NCBI GenBank assembly: GCA_031216915.1
Contig: CM062297.1
Span: 538,058,971 to 538,122,970, forward strand
Source: Pictodentalium vernedei
Taxonomy: Eukaryota; Mollusca; Scaphopoda; Dentaliida; Dentaliidae
Reading direction: 5' to 3'
DNA length: 64,000 nucleotides
Shown here: positions 33,694 through 44,040 of the stretch, piece by piece
How positions within the stretch are numbered: the first letter of the stretch is position 1
How the letters are laid out: each line of letters begins with the position of its first letter
Notes under the pieces: generated by a model
Database searches by the model: none
What the model saw: only the letters and a program-made list of their open reading frames with translations
What the model was told of the DNA's origin: nothing
Translations under genes and position numbers: made by a program

Positions 33694-34600
33694 GGTGCTC
33701 GAGCACCCAGAACACCCCCCCCCCCCCCCTGGATCCGCCCCTGGGACATCGCGTCCGTCGCTAGCTCAAATGATTCAGCCTGCCACGATGCGGTTGGGGC
33801 GTTTTCCATACTGGCCATGTGGCATAGTATTTTCACCCGGAAAGGTAAACATGTTTACATGCACGCAAGCTACCTAAAGATAATAATTTATAATTTCTGA
33901 CAACCAAGTAGTTATTGGTTAAAATATATATATGAACCAAATAAGTAAACTCAACGGGGATGAGTGAAAATGAAGCCAACTGAGTTCATATTTACTCAAG
34001 CCAGATGATTTGGATTGCTTTTTAACCAGGGGCGTAGCTAGGATTTCCTAATGTGTGTGTGTGGAGGGGAGGGGGGGGGGGGGGTAATAATTCTTGTATT
34101 TTTTGAGGGGGTGCCAGGTCGATATATGCCACAGACAAATCCGAAGGCTGTAGGCCTGAGGTAGGGTGGGTATGCCCCTCCCATGAAGGAATTCCCGACA
34201 TCCCTATATGGGGGCCATACCCACCCTCATCCCAGGCCTACAGTACCCCCGCCGGTAGGTGGTGATTTGGGGGCGAGACAATTTTGAAAATTCAATACCC
34301 TGAGAGTGAATCTGGGATCCTCTGGTGCCTTAATTTTGTCATTTCGAGGAGTGAGGGGGGGGGGGGAGGTAATTTTTAGGAGGCCATGTCCCATCCATGG
34401 TCACCACCTTAGATATGCCAAGTTTTGGAGTCATGGTAAATAGTGATGTTTACTTGGTCGATAGGCTATAGTCAAAATGCATCCATGGGTCAATCCGAAT
34501 CAACCTGAATAGCGTATTTATAAGGTGGAATAACCTCATTTAACCTTATATTACATAGAAATGTTAATTATCACATAATTACACACAATGTCAAACGATC
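33251..34600. other. No gene seen; poly(G/C) and hAT-like ends
   Basis: A (GT)n-G18 tract faces a C17 tract (33660-33730) and ends in ggatccgcccctgg, another CAGGGGCGGATCC-type hAT terminus. A further one, CAGGGGCGTAGCTAGGATTT, begins at 34027. No partner ends or target duplications could be fixed. Confidence 0.5.
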
Positions 34601-35240
34601 TGACGTCATAAAAAATTGGGGGCGGGAAAATGTAATTCCGTCACGATGACCTGTGTAATTCCGTCACGCTGCGTAAACAAAATTTCCAGCCTTGAGAATC
34701 TGAAGGGCATTTTTAATTGTTGAATACGGTGGTTGTATTCAAAGAAATTGGAACTGTCAAGAGGAATAAGCCAGAACGAACGTTGAAATTAAAACTTTTC
34801 ATCAATATACTGTGATGGAATTACATGACGGAATTACAGGCATTTTGGAAAGTTGAAAAATTTGACAACTTTGCAATGTGTTTTCGTGTAAATGCATAGC
34901 ATTCATCGCTTATTCATATTGTCTTTCTGGTACAGCGAATACTACTCTCAAAGCTTATATAAATACTTACCTATCTCGTGACAAGAATCTCTTGAGATTG
35001 TCTTCACTCAGTGCAACTGAATATCGTGACCTCAGAAACTTTTTTCGAAAAAACGCGCGTTTCGAACACTGTGTTCACGCATGCGTAACCGGAAATATGT
35101 TGACAATTGTCGCAAGCTCGATTTGATTCAACCTGAACTAACAGTGAATGATAAATAAATCAACAAATCATGCCCTATGCATCGATTTCAATTTTTAGTC
35201 ACAAAGTCACGAAAATCGTGGATTTCATGTGCAGTGTTTT

Positions 35241-35350
35241 GTTAACAGTCCGACAGGAATGATTAACAGCCAGAGGGTCCATTAACAGCCCGAGACGAAG
35301 TCGAGGGCTGTTAACGGCCCGAAGGCTGTTAATCATTCCTGGAGGGCCGT
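35241..35350. repeat. Palindrome built on ggctgttaa
   Basis: The outer arms gttaacagtccgacaggaatgattaacagcc and ggctgttaatcattcctggagggccgttaat, described by their key words, pair across the sequence cccgagacgaagtcgaggg. The central gacgaagtc is also self-complementary. Confidence 0.78.
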
Positions 35351-35635
35351 TAATAAACAGGGACGCCCAACAAAATTTGGGGCCTACTAGAAACCGGAAT
35401 CCCCTTTAAAGACCGAAATCCCCTCATATTTTACTACATTTTCGCCATATATAGCACTTTTAGCAATGGAATCCTATCTAATAAGTTTCAACGTGCAAGA
35501 TTTAGTAGATTTCAAAGGATTCCAGGGTACAGGAAGCGATTAGCGAAGAGTCTTCCTTGTTTAGAAGCTTTTTCAAAGGGCGATGAAGCCGAAAGTACGG
35601 AAGCGTATTGCTGCCACGTGGAAAAAGAAATAAAT

Positions 35636-35876
35636 TGTTTCGTTTAAACGAAAACTTTTTCGTTTAAACGAAACCACTTTCATTTAAACGAAAACTGTTT
35701 TGTTTAAACGAAAACTTTTTCGTTTAAACGAAAACTCTTTCGTATATACGAAAACCTTTTCGTTTAAACGAAAACTCTTTCGTATATACGAAACCCTTTT
35801 CCTTTGAACGAAAACTATTTCGTTTAAACGAAAACCTTTTCGTTTAAACGAAAACTTGTCCATGTATAAGAAAAAA
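35636..35876. repeat. 20-bp minisatellite with palindromic core TTCGTTTAAACGAA
   Basis: About 12 head-to-tail units of 20 bp. Each holds CGTTTAAACG (or, in two units, CGTATATACG) and a spacer such as aactttt. The units that mutate to CGTATATACG keep the dyad symmetry, while the end units lose it. Confidence 0.9.
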
Positions 35877-35879
35877 TCT

Positions 35880-36660
35880 TAGTGGATACGAAACTTGGAG
35901 TGCTGTTTCATTGCGACAGCAGACGCTTCTCTGTAAACACACGTCCGTGCTTTTCTCAAGACAAGAAGGACACGAGTCTACGGAATGGATGAACGTAATT
36001 AGATTTTTATTGTAGTAAAGATTGTGCATGTTCAGGAATTATTCTTCAAAATATTAGAGCAAAATAAATGTGAAGAAAGCTGTTTTTCCTCCCTATTGGT
36101 GGATATAGAATAAAACTGATTCCCTCAGACATTCGCTTGTATTTGTGGTTGCACTTGCAGTGGGTCAAGCCCCCCCCCCCCCCCCCCATGTTGGATTCTG
36201 TTCAAGATGGAGCAATGCTGTGTAAATATCCGTGATATCTGACACAAAATGCGTCACAAAATGGCTGTTTCTCGCTTCAACACAGGACGCAAGCCAGAAA
36301 ATTGCAAGGGCGGACCCAAGGAGGGGGGGGGGGGGGGGAGGCTCTATATTTGCTGGAGCAATGTCAAAACATGGTACCGACATTCGACTCCGGACCCTCC
36401 CGATAGATAACGCGTGCTCCCACGTAAACGAATTGACGGAACGCTAAGAATACATCGTTTACATCACTTGAATTTATAGTCGCGAGAACAACACATCAAG
36501 TAACAGCCTGTGGAGTCGGTCACAGCAGCCTCTCAGAGTTGCTGAGAACACGGGTTTTGGCCCCCAGATTTTAAAAAATACCCACCCTATGAACGATAGG
36601 GGGACAGCACCTCTAGTGCTCTCCCCCAACGAGCCGCTTCGAGGCTCGGATCATGCTACG
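35880..36660. other. No gene seen
   Basis: This holds C and G runs at ~36171 and ~36325 and short open frames without motifs. Confidence 0.5.
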
Positions 36661-36669
36661 CATCACACT

Positions 36670-36773
36670 GTTAGGTAGTCCAAACTTGAACCAAAAGTCC
36701 GTAATATAACGTTTTGGTTTGGTACGCCCACAAAAAGTTATATTACGGACTTTGGGTCCATGTTTGGACTAAC
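36670..36773. repeat. Palindrome with ~45-nt arms
   Basis: The left arm gttaggtagtccaaac..aagtccgtaatataac and right arm gttatattacggactt..gtttggactaac surround a ~15-nt loop. Imperfect only near the outer ends. Confidence 0.85.
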
Positions 36774-36779
36774 TGTGGG

Positions 36780-37760
36780 GGTAATTAGCGCCCCTCTTTC
36801 AAACAATCCTGGTTCCGACCTGAATTGTGCCTGACAGAACGAACACATTTAATATACATGAGTAGTGAATCCGCGAACGACTCTTCGACTCATATAGGAA
36901 GTCCGAGGATCATGCACCCCCACTCCCTCCTCCGGGCAGCTGAGACATCCTAAATTTTCAACTCCAGGGAAATTGATTTGAACAAACACCCTTGGATTAT
37001 AATTTTCAACCTCAAGTTTTTTAACACTGCTCGAACAGTTCAACCAAACTCATCCTATACGGTCAGAAATGTTTCATACTGGAGGCTTGTTTAGTCTAAA
37101 GTTTGATTTATAATAGATGTAGAAAAATATCCCAGTTATCGTCTAAAAACGCAAACTTAACACAAACATCGGTTGCAAAATTAAAATTTGTATCTATTTT
37201 CCAGTTTGAAATTACCCACAATTTTGCATTTTATGCATGAAAATTTCGAACTGTTGAAAATTTGAGCCTTCAGATGCCCCCCCCCCCCCCCCCACCTCTC
37301 CACACACACACAATTCCCGTCGCCACATCCCTGAAGAGAGCTGGGATAGGTAGGAACGAACGAGGATTTTGGCCCAAAACAACAATCTTCTTCGGTCGAG
37401 AAAAAATTGTCAAAACAATTCAAAAATAGGATTTTAACAATGGACAGCAAAATTAATTCCAGCAAAGGTATTCCACGTTATCAAACGCGCCTTTTGAATA
37501 CACGCCAATAAAGTAGAAGTCATTCGCTCCCACATCATCCTCATGACAACTCATAAATACATGTGTGCCTTCTTCAATAAAACTGTCGACAGAAAGATGC
37601 ACTACCATCAGGCCTGCAATCAGGATTGGTCTTCGGGGTGGCGGAGGGGGGGGGGGGTGGGGGTGGGGGGTGAACATGTAAGGGTCACCTCCCCTATCCC
37701 AGACAAGTAGCCCCACTTTTCAGTTTTTGAGGGGGAGCATAATCATTTAATCTATATAAC
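36780..37760. other. No gene seen
   Basis: A C run at 37276-37294, a G-rich tract at ~37645-37670 and AT-rich text. The minus-strand open frame of 94 codons (37181-37465) has no motif. Confidence 0.5.
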
Positions 37761-37762
37761 AA

Positions 37763-38215
37763 CTAGCGGGTGATACCCAGCGTTGCACGGGAGAAGATGG
37801 TTATATCAGCCGTTTTCGAAATAGAAGGTAAAGGTCACCAATTTCAAGGTCACCCCGCACGGGCACCCCGATAAAGTCAAAACGATCGATGGGTCAATAT
37901 ACCCGCACATATGAAATTTTAGCCCGATCGGCCCAGCCGTTTTCGAAATAAAAGGTCAAGGTCACCAAGTTCAAGGTCAAGGTCACCCCGCACGGGCACC
38001 CCAATAAAATCAAAATGGTCGATGGGTCAATACACCCGTATATATGAAATTTTAGCCCGATCGGCCCATCCGTTTTCGAAATAAAAGGTCAAGGTCATCA
38101 ATTTCAAAGTCAAGGTCACTCCGCACCGGCACGGCACCCGTCCCATGTTACTCGCAGGGACGAATTAACGCCATGTACAAAATGTGAGATCGATCGGTCG
38201 AGAAACGGAGGAGTT
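37763..38215. repeat. AGGTCAAGGTCAC tandem repeat, ~130-bp unit
   Basis: Three units begin near 37810, 37938 and 38071 (ccgttttcgaaat). Each has AAGGTCAAGGTCACC, ccgcacgggcacccc and gatcgatgggtcaat-type words. The left edge is aactagcgggtgatacccag and gcgttgcacggg, a common repeat terminus. The AGGTCA-type core is shared with the array at the left end of the window, although the rest of the unit differs. Confidence 0.82.
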
Positions 38216-38223
38216 CACCCGGA

Positions 38224-38224
<1 letters not shown>

Positions 38225-38254
<30 letters not shown>

Positions 38255-38298
38255 TGGATAGATAGAGAGAGAGATAGGTAGATGGATAGATACAGACA
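38225..38298. repeat. GA / GATA microsatellite
   Basis: (GA)n and (GATA)n interspersed, directly after the AGGTCA repeat. Confidence 0.9.
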
Positions 38299-38472
38299 TT
38301 CACATTTATTTATTAGATTAAAGTACACAAACCTGACACAGTACAGCCCATTTAACTTGGATATTGTCCAATTTACTATAAACTTGTTAACTGAATACAA
38401 CTTCCAAGCATGAAACCATTTACTACACTATCAGTACAAATTTACCCGTTAATTGCCTATAGGGTATAGAGC

Positions 38473-38503
<31 letters not shown>

Positions 38504-39204
38504 AAACAAAACAAAACAAAACAAACAAACAAACAAATATCTATACCAATCCACCAACCCCTATTCCAACCCTACCGCACACACATGCGCGCTTCCTACC
38601 GTCACTATATTTTAATATCACCCACGTCCGTTTATATGGTATACAGCGTCTAAGCGTCACATGCAATTTAGTTTCTATCTCGAAATTACGAGATAACATA
38701 TCGTAATTACGAGATAACTATCACGTAAAAGGTAAACGGATATACTAATTACGAGGTAATCATCTCTTATATGAGAGATAAATTGTCATCCTTTGATTGG
38801 ATTCACGTGTTGACTTTGTGTGTTTGTGTGTGTGGGGGGGGGGGGGGGGTGTATGTGAGGGTGTGTGTGAAGGGGTTACTCCGACTGGATATTGTCGGGA
38901 GGTTTTCTTTCTTCACAGTTCACATTTATTATGGCTTTGTCTAAAAATAATTTATCGCGCAGATTGTCCTGACAGGCCGAGGTGGCGGAAGCTCTGGAAA
39001 CGGTGTGTATGTTTGTGGTGGGGAGGGGACCGGCGCATGTTTTAGAAAAGTTAGAGGGCAAAGATCTTTCGGGTCCTGCAGCATCTGGAACTGCTCTAAC
39101 TTAACCAATTGTGACATCTCTATCAAGCATGCCTTCTATATCCCCTGTGTTTTATTTCCGCTAAATTAACCCTTTCCCCGCTGTAAGGAAGAAACACCGT
39201 CCAG

Positions 39205-39345
39205 TGCAATACACGAAAATCACCATTCATAAAAGAGTTTTGATGTATTTTCATTTTGATTCAAAAGCATAGTTTATGATACACAATGGAACGAGCTCGT
39301 TCCAAATGAAGGGCCATAAAGTATGGTTTTGAAACAAAGATGAAA
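39205..39345. repeat. Foldback MITE, copy B
   Basis: A diverged relative of the 14.52-kb foldback: cgaaaatcac, then ttgattcaaaagcatagttt and ggaacgagctcgttcc at the centre, and gaagggccataaagtatgg on the right. Confidence 0.7.
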
Positions 39346-39469
39346 ATATTTTGTTTGAACGAGGGCGGTTTGCTCTGAAGGTCGTGTAAGGGTTTAATTT
39401 CTTGTGCGGAATAATTTCATGTTCTTGAGTAGCATGTGAACAACTTCATATTTTGTGAAAAGCATACAG

Positions 39470-39538
39470 CTAAAACCATAATAACACTTTGGCCAGCCGC
39501 TGATTTGTCGCGGTTCTCGGACGGGAAGGCCTTGGTTA
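39470..39538 (-). repeat. LINE 3' tail (distal part)
   Basis: On the minus strand: aaggccttcccgtccgagaac, cgacaaatcagcggctggcc and an (ATT)-like end. It matches the 3' end of the LINE at 50.5-52.1 kb. It was originally contiguous with 40393-40580; the insertion at 39539-40392 separates them. Confidence 0.8.
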
Positions 39539-40392
39539 CACTCTAAAATTTCTTGGTACTCTGTGATACCAAAAGTGGTACTCAACTTGTCCCGTGTGGG
39601 GTACCAAACTTATGGTATTCCAGGAAACCAAAACATTGTTGGTACTCCAAGAAACCAAACTGTAATGGTACTTTGAGGAACCAAAACTGTCTGGTACTTC
39701 GTTTGGGTTCTCTAGAAAACCAAAAGTTTGGTACTTTATTAGGGTTCTCCAGAGAACTGAACTCGGTAATTATCCTATGGTGCTCCAAGAAACCAAAAGT
39801 TTGGTACTTACCCCTCCCCCATCCCTTTCACGTACACAGCATATACATGGGAGGGGTAGGCTCAAATATTGCTCCATTGAGGGACCCAAAGAACCGGACC
39901 GAAGTATGAAAAGCTGCAGAAGTACCAGCCTCCATCACGGGCCAAGATACATTTATTATGTAGATAACACCACGAATCATGTCGCTATGAAAACAATGAA
40001 AGAAGAAACAATGAGTTATGCAGTTCCTTTAAAAACCTTCAACAGATATTAAAGGCATACACTGCAACTAACATAAATCAAATACAGTTTGCACCAAGTC
40101 ATCCAACCCGCTCCCTATGTATGAGCCATTCAATCGCGTTTTCAAGGTCCCAGGCTTCGACCGAAACCGCCATCTTGATACAGACGACGCACGCGCTTGG
40201 CGCCCAAGTTGCTCACGTGGTGCATATGCAGGGGATGTAACTCCTGTTTATCGACAGTTTGGTATTCCACAACCATCTATTTGGTATTATACGTGCAAAA
40301 TATAGGGGAGGCTATCAATATTCGGAGTTTTAGGTATCTCATATACTGGTGGTATTCTAGAATACCAAAATGTATTGGTTTTTTTTTTAGTG
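39539..40392. mobile_element. TA-flanked MITE carrying a GGTACTCCAAGAAACC minisatellite
   Basis: The ends CACTCTAAAA and TTTTTTTTAGTG are flush with TA on both sides (39537-39538 and 40393-40394), the Tc1/mariner-type target duplication. From 39553 to ~39800 at least eight diverged units of ~30 bp read ggtactccaagaaaccaaaa. Related ggtattctagaatacc words recur at the right end. It is inserted in a LINE 3' end; removing it rejoins two LINE pieces. Confidence 0.82.
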
Positions 40393-40580
40393 TACCCCTG
40401 TACTCTCAACTGCCTCCCTATTCCCACGCTTCTCCTCTCCTCCCAACACTCGGCGATGAACTGCTTGATGACATCCCTTGCCCCATTCTTCCCAATCTCT
40501 CCGATTAGCATATTAACCCTCTCCTTTGAGTCTCCTCCTAACCACATGTCCTGAAGTCCTATCATGAATTATGCGCAAAT
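40393..40580 (-). pseudogene. LINE C-terminal coding fragment
   Basis: Translates to KERVNMLIGEIGKNGARDV followed by IKQFIAECWEERR, matching the last ~45 residues of the LINE protein at 50.5-52.0 kb (RERVGMLIEEIEKEEVRDT, then IKQFISECWEERR). Truncated upstream at ~40580. Confidence 0.85.
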
Positions 40581-40654
40581 ACAACTTCGCTCTGGGTGTT
40601 TTGATCCATGGTAACTAAGTAAGGCTTACAAATTATGAACACATGCCCTACGCA

Positions 40655-40730
40655 CAAGCAATTTTTCAGCTAATGGACCTCCGAGTAAAACCTAGAGATC
40701 CATTGGCTTAAACATTGCTTTGCTTGCAGG
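40655..40730. repeat. Core of the 20.1-kb foldback family
   Basis: caagcaatttttcagctaat, ggacctccgag, gagatccattggct and aaacattgctttgcttg repeat the centre of 20028-20302 in the same order. Confidence 0.7.
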
Positions 40731-41048
40731 GAGTAACCAGGAGAAACTGTCGTGCTCTGGATTCCATTCGATAGGGCATTTTTTCGCAATCCCTACACAT
40801 TGTCCAGATAAGCAACAGTTAGTTACTCGTAATTAAGCGATAGTATATTGTAATTACACGAAAGTATATCGTAATTACGAGATAGTAACTATAAATTGCA
40901 TGTGATGTTTAGACGCTGCCGTAGTTTCATGTCAATTCCCAAACAATGTAATTCTTTGATGACAGCTGTAGGCGACGAAGACGTCAGAAATATTATTTTC
41001 TGTCGATTTCTGAAGCGTCTACGACAAAAGGCCTGAATCATCAAACAT

Positions 41049-41236
41049 CACAGGGGCTCGTTACAAACAATGACTGAGGAATTAAATAATATTATAAAAT
41101 AAGCATAACTGGATACTCCCCTAGTATATAATATAATAACATGTTATTATTATATTATATACTAGGGGGTATCCAGTTATGCCTATTTTATAATATTATT
41201 TAATTCCTCAGTCATTGTTTCTAACGAGCCCCTGTG
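41049..41236. mobile_element. 188-bp near-perfect palindromic MITE, 8-bp target duplication
   Basis: Two ~90-bp arms start CACAGGGGCTCGTTA and converge on tataatataataacatgttattattatatt, the AT-rich centre. TCAAACAT flanks it exactly on both sides (41041-41048 and 41237-41244). CAGGGGC-type ends with 8 bp suggest hAT. The start CACAGG is shared with the 8.9-kb element at 18.4 kb, although the rest of the end differs. Confidence 0.9.
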
Positions 41237-41390
41237 TCAAACATCGCGTTCGTATCTCACACTCTTTGATGAAGCAGAATCTTTTGTTTGTCGATTTCAC
41301 AAGCAATTCAAACTTCAGTGCAGAACTCAGAAACTGATTGAATCATTCGTCGAAGAACGTCTGTTAAAAAGACGTGTATTTATGTTTCAG

Positions 41391-41469
41391 CATGGAGAAG
41401 GATCTTGTGAATTTTTTAAAGTCGAGGGGAATAGATGAAGTTCAAATAGAACAGCTCAAGGCACAAAGG
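41391..41469 (+). CDS. Candidate first coding exon (SAM-like N terminus)
   Basis: A polypyrimidine-poor but plausible acceptor, tatgtttcag, precedes ATG at 41392-41394. The open exon of 26 codons begins MEKDLVNFLK and ends EQLKAQR, and stops exactly at a codon boundary before GTGAGT (41470-41475), a strong donor. Amphipathic spacing of Leu, Ile and Glu is reminiscent of the first helices of SAM-type or other small alpha-helical interaction domains. No further exon on the plus strand is visible before 64 kb, so any gene would have a long first intron containing the satellite. This may be chance. Confidence 0.35.
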
Positions 41470-41929
41470 GTGAGTTTAAATTTATAATTTTCCGGTGTGA
41501 AATATCCAGGGCAGGGGGCTCTTTGGATGCTTGACCCAGGCCTTTGGGGGGGGGGGGCATAAGCTATGTAAGGGGCCACACCTCTCCGGACGAAGTCTCC
41601 TCAATTCAATTGTTGAGCCTGACGTAATCCCCCATTCATACAACACGTGCTCCGCACAGGGGTGGGACCAGAAACTCTCCGAGAGAGGGGTTTATTATCT
41701 CCGGGGGGAGGGGGGGGGGGAGAGTATTACACTCTCCGACAGTAGTTTGGCCCGCTGTGAAAACTTCTGAAAATAGGCCAATGAAAAACGCCTTTCCTCG
41801 CTTCGAGAAACATAATTATTGCCATGACCTCTTGAAATAAAGGAATTTCAGCTCAACAGTTCTCTAAAATAGTCTTGGTGTTATTCAGTGCAAAACTGAG
41901 CAATCCACTATGAAAATCCCAACTTTATA

Positions 41930-44040
41930 GGGTGATCTATGGCGTACCATTTGGGTCAAAAGTCTATTCTCATCGCGATGAGATTAAAATACACGTCCAA
42001 CGTGCATTTTTTGGCGATGCACCTGTATTTTATCGTTACAACGCTATTTCTAAATGTAGGTGCACCTGGAAAAAATAGAGATGCAGCTGGAAATATCCAC
42101 GTCCAACGTGCAATTTGTTCGTCCGACGTGCAAATAAAAAAATAGCGATGCACCTGTATTTTTTGTAGGTGCACCTACATTCCAAAATAGCGTTGCAACG
42201 ATAAAATCCAGGTGCATCGATAAAAAATACACGTCCGACGTGTATTTCAATCTCATCGAGATGAAAAATGGACGCCCAACGTGAAATATAAGGCAAAAAT
42301 GCACGTCCAACGTACATTTTTGCCAAAATACGCGTCCGATGTGCATTTTTTAGCGATGCACCTGTATTTTAGCGTTGTAACGCTATTTTCGAATGTAGGT
42401 GCACCTACAAAAATATCGATGTACCTGGAAAATAATTCACGTCCAGCGTGCATTTCACTCTTCCAACTTGTATTTTATACGTCCGACGTGTAAATGCGTG
42501 TCGGACGTGCATTTCCCATCGCGATGAGATTTTCCTAAACAGAAAATAGCGATGCACCTGTATTTTTTACAGGTGCACCTACATTCAAAAATAGCGTTGC
42601 AACGATAATTTCCAAGTGCATCGCTACAATTACACGTCCGACGTGCATTTTAATCTCATCGCGATGAAAAATGCACGTCCAACGTGCAATTTTAGGAAAA
42701 AATACACGTCCAACGTACATTTTAGCCAAAATACACGTCCGACGTGCATTTTTTTAGCGATGCACCTGTATATTAGCGTTGCAACGCTATTTTCGAATGT
42801 AGGTGCACCAACAAAAATATCGTTGCACCTGGAAAATAATCCACGTCCAACGTGCATTTCACTCATCCAACTTGTATTTTATACGTCCGACGTGTAAATG
42901 CACGTTGGGCGTGCATTTCTCATCGTGATGAGATTTTTATAAACAAAAAATAGCGATGCCCCTGTATTTTTTACAGGTGCACCTACATTCAAAAATAGCG
43001 TTGCAACGATAATTTCCAAGTGCATCGCTAATATTCCACGTCCGACGTGCATTTTAATCTCATCGCGATGAAAAATGCACGTCCAACGTGCAATTTTAGG
43101 ATAAAATACACGTCCAACGTACATTTTAGCGAAAATACACGTCCGGCGTGCATTTTTTAGCGATGCACCTGTATTTTAGCGTTGCAACGCTATTTTCGAA
43201 TGTAGGTGCACCTACAAAAATATCGATGCACCTAAAAAATAATCCACGTCCAACGTGCATTTCACTCGTCCAACTTGTATTTTATACGTCCGACGTATAA
43301 ATGCACGTCGGACGTGCATTTCTCATCGCGATGAGATTTTTCTAAACAGAAAATAGCGATGCACCTGTATTTTTAATTACACGTCCGACGTGCATTTCAA
43401 TCTCATCTCGATGAGAAATGCACGTCCAACGTACATATCCAGGTGCATCGCTAAGTTACACGTCCGACGTACATTTAATCTCATCGCGATGAAAAATGCA
43501 CGTCCGCGTACATTTCCAGGTGCACCATGTTTCTAACAATAGATGCACGTCCATCGTACATGTTGAGTTAGCCAATAGGAATTGGTAGATGCAAGTGCAC
43601 CCTGTTCCTAAAAATAGAAATACACATCCAACGTACATTTTAATCTCATCGCGAAGAAAAATGCACGTCCAAAGTGCAATTTTAGGAAAAAATACACGTC
43701 CAACGTATATTTTTGCCAAAATACACGTCCGACGTGCATTTTTTAGCGATGCACCTGTATTTTAGTGCTGCAATACTATTTTTGAATGTAGGTGCACCTT
43801 CAAAAATATCGATGCACCTGGAAATAATCCACGTTCCGCGTGCATTTCACTCGTCCATCTTGTATTTTATACGTCCGACATATAAATGCACGTCGGACGT
43901 GCATTTCCCATCGCGATGAGATTTTCCTAAACAGAAAATAGTGATGCACCTGTATTTTTTGGTGCACCTACATTCTAAAATAGCGTTGCAACGATAATTT
44001 CCAAGTGCATCGATAAAATTACACGTCCGCCCAACGCCAC
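41930..44040. repeat. Palindrome-mosaic satellite, ~405-bp higher-order unit
   Basis: A ~2.1-kb array is made almost wholly of 10-20 bp GC-rich dyads separated by short A/T spacers. The modules are CACGTCCGACGTG, AGCGTTGCAACGCT, ATCTCATCGCGATGAGAT, AATGTAGGTGCACCTACATT, GCGATGCACCTGTA with its inverse, and 11-nt arms AAATGCACGTC around a single G. The landmark ttagcgatgcacctgta recurs at 42349, 42754, 43158 and 43743, with a weaker copy at 42012, so the unit is ~405 bp with one longer spacing. Both strands read nearly alike, which explains the repetitive peptide fragments found in all frames. Confidence 0.9.

Larger units (their letters stand above)
28653..35233. mobile_element. Candidate 6.6-kb DNA transposon with GTGACGGAATTAC end clusters
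   Basis: A 15-bp inverted repeat (TGCACATGAAATCCA at 28653-28667 and its inverse at 35219-35233) brackets the region. Inside the left end, GTGACGGAATTAC occurs near 28670, 28849 and 29036, with an altered copy at 29059. Inside the right end, inverted copies occur near 34633 and 34659, and variants at ~34813-34840. Between them lies a transposase-like reading frame. Repeated subterminal motifs in mirrored orientation are what transposase-binding arrays look like. I found no clear target duplication, and later insertions (32.0-32.9 kb and others) inflate the length. Confidence 0.6.
38644..40918. mobile_element. Inverted-repeat element with CGTAATTACG ends
   Basis: The left arm (CAGCGTCTAAGCGTCACATG, then aatt and tctcgaaattacgagata) is matched inverted by the right arm ending ttgcatgtgatgtttagacgctg. 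Both arms carry several copies of (T)CGTAATTACGAGATA. No target duplication was found. The interior contains the nested foldback, LINE and MITE described below. Confidence 0.65.

Noticed and set aside
32003..33741. One larger hAT element from CAGGGGCGGATCC (32003) to GGATCCGCCCCTG (33741)
   Set aside because: Flanking 8-bp sequences do not match, and an equally good right end exists at 32915.
35636..35876. CRISPR-like regular repeat array
   Set aside because: Units are head to tail with no unique spacers, and the genome is eukaryotic.
37763..37790. Second Helitron 3' end (ctagcgggtgataccc on the minus strand)
   Set aside because: The stem is short and sits too close to CTAG, and no matching 5' TC end was found.
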